60,539 nt of DNA from Paenibacillus faecalis (GTDB lineage: Bacteria > Bacillota > Bacilli > Paenibacillales > Paenibacillaceae). This document shows, in pieces, positions 56,107 through 60,539 of this stretch. The notes under the pieces were generated by a model. It had not been told where the DNA came from. It did not search any database and saw only the letters and a program-made list of their open reading frames with translations. How positions within the stretch are numbered: the stretch's first letter is position 1; each line of letters begins with the position of its first letter. The stretch spans positions 4,515,688 through 4,576,226 of the forward strand of contig NZ_LT985747.1 of NCBI RefSeq assembly GCF_900289175.1, written 5' to 3'. A program made the position numbers and the translations under genes.

Positions 56107-56907
56107 CTACTTGACGACTACGTCATCTAAAGGAAGCTCTTTCACTTTACCTAGTTCAAACAACTGTACATGTACAGTCCGTTTGTCCGCATTTAGGCCG
56201 ACCACTTTCCCTTCTCCAAGTGAAGTGATCACTAGCTTCCCAACGGATGGCAATTCTTCCTTCACGCTTTCATAGTTGTCATGTTCAAACTTTAAACAGC
56301 ACATCAGCCTGCCGCAAAGGCCGGAGATTTTCGTCGGATTGAGCGATAAGCTCTGATCCTTTGCCATTTTGATCGATACCGGTTCAAAATCACCAAGCCA
56401 TGAAGAGCAGCACAGTACACGTCCACAAGGTCCTAAGCCGCCAAGCATTTTGGCTTCATCCCGCACGCCGATCTGGCGTAATTCTATTCTTGTCCGGAAT
56501 ATACCGGCCAGATCCTTAACCAGTTCCCGGAAGTCAACGCGGCCTTCCGCGGTGAAATAAAATATGATTTTATTGCGGTCAAAAGTAAATTCAACATCGA
56601 CCAGCTTCATTTTTAGTTCATGATCCCGGATTTTATCTAAACAGGTTGTAAATGCATCCTTTGCCGCAAGCTTGTTCTCCTCAACCACACGGGCATCAGA
56701 ATCACCGGCAATACGGATCACTTTCTTCAGCGGAAGAACCACATCCGATTCCTGTACCTCTTTCTTGCCAATAACGACTTGACCGTATTCGATACCACGA
56801 GCCGTTTCTACGATGACGGATTGGTCCTTCTCGACAGGAAGATCCAACGGATCGAAGTAATATATTTTGCCCGCTTTCTTAAAACGGACACCCACTACAC
56901 TGTACAA
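56107..56907 (-). CDS. ricT: RicT, PSP1-domain protein of the Y-complex
   Basis: With RicA and RicF it forms a complex that carries [4Fe-4S] clusters and helps RNase Y process mRNAs and control competence, biofilm and sporulation (YaaT in B. subtilis). The 266-residue protein has the PSP1 region (about 60-180) with FYFTAEGRVDFRELVKDLAG and EAKMLGGLGPCGRVLCCSSW (about 153-172), and a second Cys motif ISGLCGRLMCCLKFE (about 195-209). These cysteines are the cluster ligands. A TTG start has AAGGGGG upstream. Between holB and yabA as in B. subtilis. Confidence 0.94.
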   Translation of the reverse strand: MYSVVGVRFKKAGKIYYFDPLDLPVEKDQSVIVETARGIEYGQVVIGKKEVQESDVVLPLKKVIRIAGDSDARVVEENKLAAKDAFTTCLDKIRDHELKMKLVDVEFTFDRNKIIFYFTAEGRVDFRELVKDLAGIFRTRIELRQIGVRDEAKMLGGLGPCGRVLCCSSWLGDFEPVSIKMAKDQSLSLNPTKISGLCGRLMCCLKFEHDNYESVKEELPSVGKLVITSLGEGKVVGLNADKRTVHVQLFELGKVKELPLDDVVVK

Positions 56908-56966
56908 AAATTAACCCCCTTGTTAGCCTGTACATATTGGCCTTTGTTGGATAATGGGGGCTGTCC

Positions 56967-57950
56967 TCACGTCTGAGTTCCGCCCAGCCCCATTAATAAT
57001 TGCTCGAGACAGAGCTGTCCGTTAACATTATAACGTAACTTTTTCTGACACTCTGCGGCCAAATCCATGCAGGAGACCCACTGTGCTGTGCTGCGGGCTG
57101 ACGCGTGACCGGAGATAAACTCCGCTTGATCTATGAAAACGAGACGGTCTTGCCTTCCGTATTGGACATGTATCATATCCTTGAACCATAAATGGAACAA
57201 ACTGAACAAGATATCCAGATGTTCTGAGAGTCCAGATTTGAACACTTTCTGAGCAGCAGTAATCATTGCTGTACCAGTACGGTTCATAGACTCCTTCCCT
57301 AATTGTAACATTACGTTTCTAATTTCTGCAAACCAATTCTCATTCAATATTTTCCGGCAACCATTCAGCCCTGAAGCTAATCGAACCGCACTTCGTACAA
57401 GCGCTAAGGGGTAACCTTCACTTACGAGTGCCTGCTCCATCATCTCCGGATCGAGTGCTTTAAATGGAACGGTCTGTGACCGGGATTGAATCGTTGGTAG
57501 TAAAGCTTGGCCATTCTCGGCAATCAAAATCGCTACCGCCGGAATTTGCGGCTCCTCCAAAAACTTCAGCAGGCTGTTCGCCGCTTGAACCGTCATTTTA
57601 TCTGCATGATCTATAATATAAACTTTAGGATTGTTGTTTTCGGAACGATATGAAAAAATACGCTGTAATTCACGGATCTGGTCGATCTTAATACTGGCGC
57701 CATCCGGAGCAATCATGATCAGATCAGGATGATTCCCATTCTTGACCTTCCGGCATTCCAGACATTCGCCACATGCATCATCCTGACTTTCTGTACAGAA
57801 CAACGCCTTGGCAAATGTCACTGCCGTCTCAAGCTGTCCAGCACCAGCAGGCCCGCTAAACAGATAGGCATGACTGACAGCTTCACGCCGAAGGGCATTT
57901 TGAAGCAGCTGTTTGGCAGCTTCCTGGCCCAATATATTGTTAAAAGACAT
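56967..57950 (-). CDS. holB: DNA polymerase III delta-prime subunit
   Basis: Part of the clamp loader. The 327-residue AAA+ protein carries the four-Cys zinc module in the segment from CTESQDD to CLECRKVKNG (about 51-70), the sensor-like NSLLKFLEEP (about 122-131) and the C-terminal collar domain (about 215-327). The P-loop region reads SGPAGAGQLETAVTFAKALF (about 32-51): the usual Lys of GxxGxGK is Gln here, so ATP binding is probably lost, as in E. coli delta-prime. It lies between yaaR and ricT. Confidence 0.94.
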   Translation of the reverse strand: MSFNNILGQEAAKQLLQNALRREAVSHAYLFSGPAGAGQLETAVTFAKALFCTESQDDACGECLECRKVKNGNHPDLIMIAPDGASIKIDQIRELQRIFSYRSENNNPKVYIIDHADKMTVQAANSLLKFLEEPQIPAVAILIAENGQALLPTIQSRSQTVPFKALDPEMMEQALVSEGYPLALVRSAVRLASGLNGCRKILNENWFAEIRNVMLQLGKESMNRTGTAMITAAQKVFKSGLSEHLDILFSLFHLWFKDMIHVQYGRQDRLVFIDQAEFISGHASARSTAQWVSCMDLAAECQKKLRYNVNGQLCLEQLLMGLGGTQT

Positions 57951-57987
57951 AAGTCCTCACTCTTCCTGTATTAAAAAAACAAATCTA

Positions 57988-58431
57988 TTAAAAAACCAAA
58001 TTAATCAACATGCCGCGAATCTCACCGATTTTAGCCAAAAGCTCAATTTTTCCTTGTTCGCTTTCCAACAATTCATCGGCCATAGACAGCAGTACAGCAT
58101 CGATCTCATCGATCACATTATAACGTTTGCTACGCCCCCTGCGGTCCCAACCCCGCGTTTCCTTCATAGATACTCCGCGACGTGCCGTTTCTTCAAGGAA
58201 TCGCTTGACCAATAAACGATACGTCTTCAGTTCCTTAATCGTCATCGCCTTGGCTAGCCTCTCACCTTGCAGGGCGATTTCTCGCATTTGCCGATTCAGC
58301 TCTTCTTTAGATGCTTTTTCACCCTGCATAAACATCATGTCAGAAAACGTTTTTTGCTGAATGGGTTTAGCACTGCCATCCGGGACCGTTAATTCACTTT
58401 TCATGGGCCTGAAGCCCGGATTAATCTTCAC
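57988..58431 (-). CDS. yaaR: YaaR family protein
   Basis: A 147-residue, largely helical, hydrophilic protein of the YaaR/DUF327 family; function unknown. Conserved parts are KTFSDMMFMQGEKASKEEL (about 28-46), MREIALQGERLAKAMTIKEL (about 49-68) and KRYNVIDEIDAVLLSMADEL (about 108-127). A GTG start (58431) has GGCGG nine bases upstream. Position between darA and holB is as in B. subtilis, but a 423-bp AT-rich gap separates it from darA. Confidence 0.9.
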   Translation of the reverse strand: MKINPGFRPMKSELTVPDGSAKPIQQKTFSDMMFMQGEKASKEELNRQMREIALQGERLAKAMTIKELKTYRLLVKRFLEETARRGVSMKETRGWDRRGRSKRYNVIDEIDAVLLSMADELLESEQGKIELLAKIGEIRGMLINLVF

Positions 58432-58854
58432 CGAAATCTACCGCCTTTGTATGGTTTACAATGAAGAACAGCCCTGCCCTTCCTTATTCTGATAAAGGCA
58501 GAGGCGTTTTTCGCGAAAAATATAAGCAAAATTGATTTTCTTTGAAATTTAATATTTATAAGGCATCTTACCATACTTTAAGCTGATATTTCTTTGTCAA
58601 TCAAGCTTTTTTTCTTGCCAGGGACATTCCGTTGTACAGCATCGATATCGTAAGATCCAATCATAATGTGTATAAAAAAATATCGTATATAGAAACCAAG
58701 GATAAGCAATGTTTGCTTACCCTCATGATTATGGTAGATGTCTTTATTATGATATCAGAACTTGAACTTTTAGGATACAAGCTTCAATACCGCAAGAAAA
58801 ACATCCGCAGTTCATTACATATATCCATTGTTTTTTTATATACGTAAATCAATC
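58432..58854. other. AT-rich intergenic gap between darA and yaaR
   Basis: No CDS I would defend. A GC-rich imperfect hairpin (about 58480-58514), with GCCTCTGCC pairing to GGCAGGGC on the minus strand, may be a terminator. An inverted repeat TAAGCA-ATGTT-TGCTTA lies at about 58702-58718. The 71-codon plus-strand frame at 58632-58847 starts at TTG and has no clear SD. The composition is visibly lower in G/C than the genes on both sides. Confidence 0.5.
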
Positions 58855-59184
58855 TTAAAAATGTTCGAATCGTTCAACAGGAAGAACAAATACCGTCGCT
58901 CCACCTACCTGAACTTCTACCGGTAGAGGCAAATAAGAATCGGTCGTACCGCTCATCGGTGTAACTGGTGTAACAAGTTGCTCACGAACTTTACAGCTGT
59001 TACGGATCACATTCATGACATTTTCCACTTGGCTGTCATCTACCCCGATCATGAACGTAGTATTTCCAGCCTTCAGAAATCCTCCGGTACTTGCCAGTTT
59101 GGTAGCCCGAAAATTGGCCTTGACGAGTCCGGCCGAAAGGCGGTTACTATCCTTATCCTGTACAATCGCAACGATTAATTTCAT
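58855..59184 (-). CDS. darA: cyclic di-AMP receptor DarA (PII-like)
   Basis: A trimeric PII-like protein that binds c-di-AMP; DarA (YaaQ) in B. subtilis, PstA elsewhere. The protein is 109 residues from ATG 59184, eight bases after GGAGG. MKLIVAIVQDKDSNRLSAGL (1-20), KLASTGGFLKAGNTTFMIGV (about 29-48) and VQVGGATVFVLPVERFEHF at the end are the conserved ligand-site and trimer segments. It lies between tmk and yaaR. The window therefore holds two c-di-AMP outputs: this receptor and the riboswitch at 50672-50880. Confidence 0.95.
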   Translation of the reverse strand: MKLIVAIVQDKDSNRLSAGLVKANFRATKLASTGGFLKAGNTTFMIGVDDSQVENVMNVIRNSCKVREQLVTPVTPMSGTTDSYLPLPVEVQVGGATVFVLPVERFEHF

Positions 59185-59250
59185 ATTCAATCCCTCCGAT
59201 TTCATAGTTTGGCACCTTCATGCCTTTTCCTTATTATTTGACATAGATCC

Positions 59251-59892
59251 TCAATAATCCTTTAAAACCGTGTTCTCCAGCACCCGTATCATTTCACGCT
59301 CGACCTGCAATGGAGTCTTTGAAGCATCGATCACCTTGATTCTTTCCGGGTATTTATCCGCTATGAGCAAATATCCGTCTCTTACGGTCTGGTGAAATGC
59401 CAGGCTCTCCATATCTAATCGATTAAATTCCCGATCGCTATTGGCTGCAATACGGGAAAGGCCGATCTCCGGCTCGATGTCGAATAACAAGGTTAGATCA
59501 GGCATACGGGATTCAATCGCAAACTGGTTGATCGCCCATACTTCATCGACTCCGATTCCTCGCGCCATCCCCTGGTATACAAGGCTGCTGTCGACAAATC
59601 GATCGCAAATGACAGTCAAGCCTTCAGCTAAAGCGGGTTCTACCTTCTCAGCCAGATGCTGTCTTCTGGCGGCTGCATATAGCAAAGCTTCGGTTCTGGC
59701 ATCCATGCTCGTATGTTCTGGGTCCAGAATGACAGAACGAATCTTCTCCGCAATTTCAATTCCGCCAGGTTCACGGGTAATAAGGTAGGGAATGGAACGG
59801 TTTTGCATATAAGCGGACAGTCTGCCGATCATCGTCGTCTTGCCAGAGCCATCCCCTCCCTCGATCGTAATAAATAATGGTTTGCGGTTCAT
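59251..59892 (-). CDS. tmk: thymidylate kinase
   Basis: Phosphorylates dTMP to dTDP. The 213-residue protein has the P-loop IEGGDGSGKTTMIGRL (about 9-24), the DR(Y/F/H) motif VICDRFVDSSLVYQGMARGI (about 94-113) and REPGGIEIAEKIR (about 41-53). The LID-type segment DREFNRLDMESLAFHQTVR (about 151-169) follows. The ATG overlaps the upstream decarboxylase-family gene stop by four bases (ATGA), so the two are coupled, as in B. subtilis yaaO-tmk. Confidence 0.96.
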   Translation of the reverse strand: MNRKPLFITIEGGDGSGKTTMIGRLSAYMQNRSIPYLITREPGGIEIAEKIRSVILDPEHTSMDARTEALLYAAARRQHLAEKVEPALAEGLTVICDRFVDSSLVYQGMARGIGVDEVWAINQFAIESRMPDLTLLFDIEPEIGLSRIAANSDREFNRLDMESLAFHQTVRDGYLLIADKYPERIKVIDASKTPLQVEREMIRVLENTVLKDY

Positions 59893-60539
59893 ATCGTTCC
59901 CTGCTTTCTAGAATTCTTGTGTACGAGAATGGTATTAAGTGAATGATCCCTTGCTCCCTGACACTTTGCCCCGGCATTTCGCAGTGCAACCAGTCGATCT
60001 GCCATTTCCTTGGTGATCATCTCGCCCGGGTACAGAATCGGAATTCCCGGCGGATAAGGTATGATCATCTCCGCTGCCGACCTGTCCCTACTTAACTCAA
60101 CGGGTACAGATTCCAAATGATCCGGGTTTTCAGGTGTCAAACTGAATGTAATCGGTTCTGAAAATAGCGCTGTCGTTTCGAAAATGTTCCACGTGGAAAC
60201 ATTCGGCTGCCCGGCAAAAGGTCGATTGAGAACATCATCAAGCGGCTTTGCAGCCTCTTCTTCCTCTACAATATGCCGGAGTGCCCATAAAAGGTGATTG
60301 ACATCTTCCAGAGAAGACCCCAGCGTCAGGAGCAAGACGACGTACCGCTCGTCGCTCATCTCTGGAACACAGCCGCGCGCTTCAAGCGCGTGCTGGAGTG
60401 CATAGCCGCTCAGGGCCCCGGTGCGGTCATATATGACCGCCTTGAACGGGTCCTGGCGCGTGTAAGCCGCCGCCTGCGTCTGCGGCGGCAGGGCTTGTCC
60501 GCCGGCTGCGGAGCCGGCGGCACGGGGTGCGGGCTGCGG
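59889..60539 (-). CDS. yaaO: Orn/Lys/Arg decarboxylase-family protein (YaaO-like), C-terminal part, cut by the window edge
   Basis: The frame is open to the right edge; 216 residues are visible and the N-terminal PLP domain lies outside. The sequence DPFKAVIYDRTGALSGYALQ, then EARGCVPEMSDERYVVLLLT and IPYPPGIPILYPGEMITKEM, is the C-terminal domain of the group III decarboxylases. An internal ATG at 60359 is not the start, since homologous sequence continues upstream. Before this lies an Ala/Pro/Gln-rich stretch of about 30 residues encoded by very GC-rich DNA (60450-60539), probably an interdomain linker. The substrate cannot be told from this part. Confidence 0.88.
   Translation of the reverse strand, partial: PQPAPRAAGSAAGGQALPPQTQAAAYTRQDPFKAVIYDRTGALSGYALQHALEARGCVPEMSDERYVVLLLTLGSSLEDVNHLLWALRHIVEEEEAAKPLDDVLNRPFAGQPNVSTWNIFETTALFSEPITFSLTPENPDHLESVPVELSRDRSAAEMIIPYPPGIPILYPGEMITKEMADRLVALRNAGAKCQGARDHSLNTILVHKNSRKQGTI

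Noticed and set aside
58632..58847. 71-codon plus-strand frame between yaaR and darA
   Set aside because: TTG start without a clear SD, in AT-rich DNA where chance frames are common; no recognisable motif.
1..60539. CRISPR array, prophage, integrase or insertion sequence
   Set aside because: No regularly spaced direct repeats, transposase, integrase or phage structural genes are seen in any frame.

Overview
This window looks like part of the chromosome of an endospore-forming Bacillota, most likely Paenibacillus or a close relative. The evidence is dense sporulation content (spoIIE, yabP/yabQ, spoVT, spoVG, fin, sspF, yabG, spoVB-like), Bacillus-type promoters for sigma-A, -F, -G, -H and -K, strong purine-rich Shine-Dalgarno (SD) sites with many TTG/GTG starts, and gene order. 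Reading the minus strand from right to left, the order matches the Bacillus subtilis segment from yaaO to the rRNA operon beyond lysS, so the window is the reverse complement of an origin-proximal leading strand. Nearly every gene is on the minus strand. The exceptions are a TetR-type regulator, a small unknown gene and abrB. I see no prophage, insertion sequence, CRISPR array, tRNA or plasmid feature. The genus is an inference from gene order and remembered protein similarity.

Layout from the right edge: C-terminal part of an Orn/Lys/Arg decarboxylase-family protein, tmk, darA, yaaR, holB, ricT, yabA (terminator), yabB/trmN6 and rsmI, then abrB on the opposite strand. Next come an HD-domain phosphohydrolase, tatD, a 600-bp leader with a ydaO-type c-di-AMP riboswitch feeding yabE, rnmV, rsmA, yabG, veg, sspF, ispE, purR, spoVG, glmU, prs, a small plus-strand gene, pth, fin, mfd, a PrsA-like lipoprotein, spoVT, yabM, yabN/mazG, hbs, rqcP, yabP, yabQ, divIC, yabR, spoIIE, yabS, yabT, tilS, hpt and ftsH. 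The left third holds nadA-nadB-nadC-coaX, hslO, a membrane-anchored PpiC foldase, cysK, the folate operon pabB-pabA-pabC-folP-folB-folK-yazB-dusB, greA and lysS. It ends with a TetR/membrane-protein pair and the promoters, leader and 5' end of a 16S rRNA gene.

The genes group into translation and RNA modification (lysS, dusB, tilS, rsmA, rsmI, trmN6, pth, rnmV, rqcP), replication and repair (holB, yabA, tmk, mfd, hbs), cofactor and precursor synthesis (NAD, folate, PRPP, UDP-GlcNAc, isoprenoid, cysteine), and sporulation or cell division. Regulatory DNA is well preserved. It includes a spoIIE promoter with the 21-bp spacer expected of Spo0A-activated promoters, a cluster of Spo0A boxes around abrB, a sigma-H promoter for spoVG, a sigma-K promoter for yabG and tandem consensus promoters for veg. 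An operator-like palindrome overlaps the nad promoter.

The core is ordinary housekeeping DNA, and I found no wholly new multi-gene system. The points most worth a second look are the c-di-AMP riboswitch leader with a competing helix and a well-initiated short reading frame, the Spo0A-box cluster shared by abrB and the HD-domain gene, a dispersed structured repeat, a possibly leaderless TetR gene, an orphan terminator upstream of spoIIE suggesting a small RNA, an uncharacterised plus-strand small gene, and two GC-rich islands inside conserved genes.
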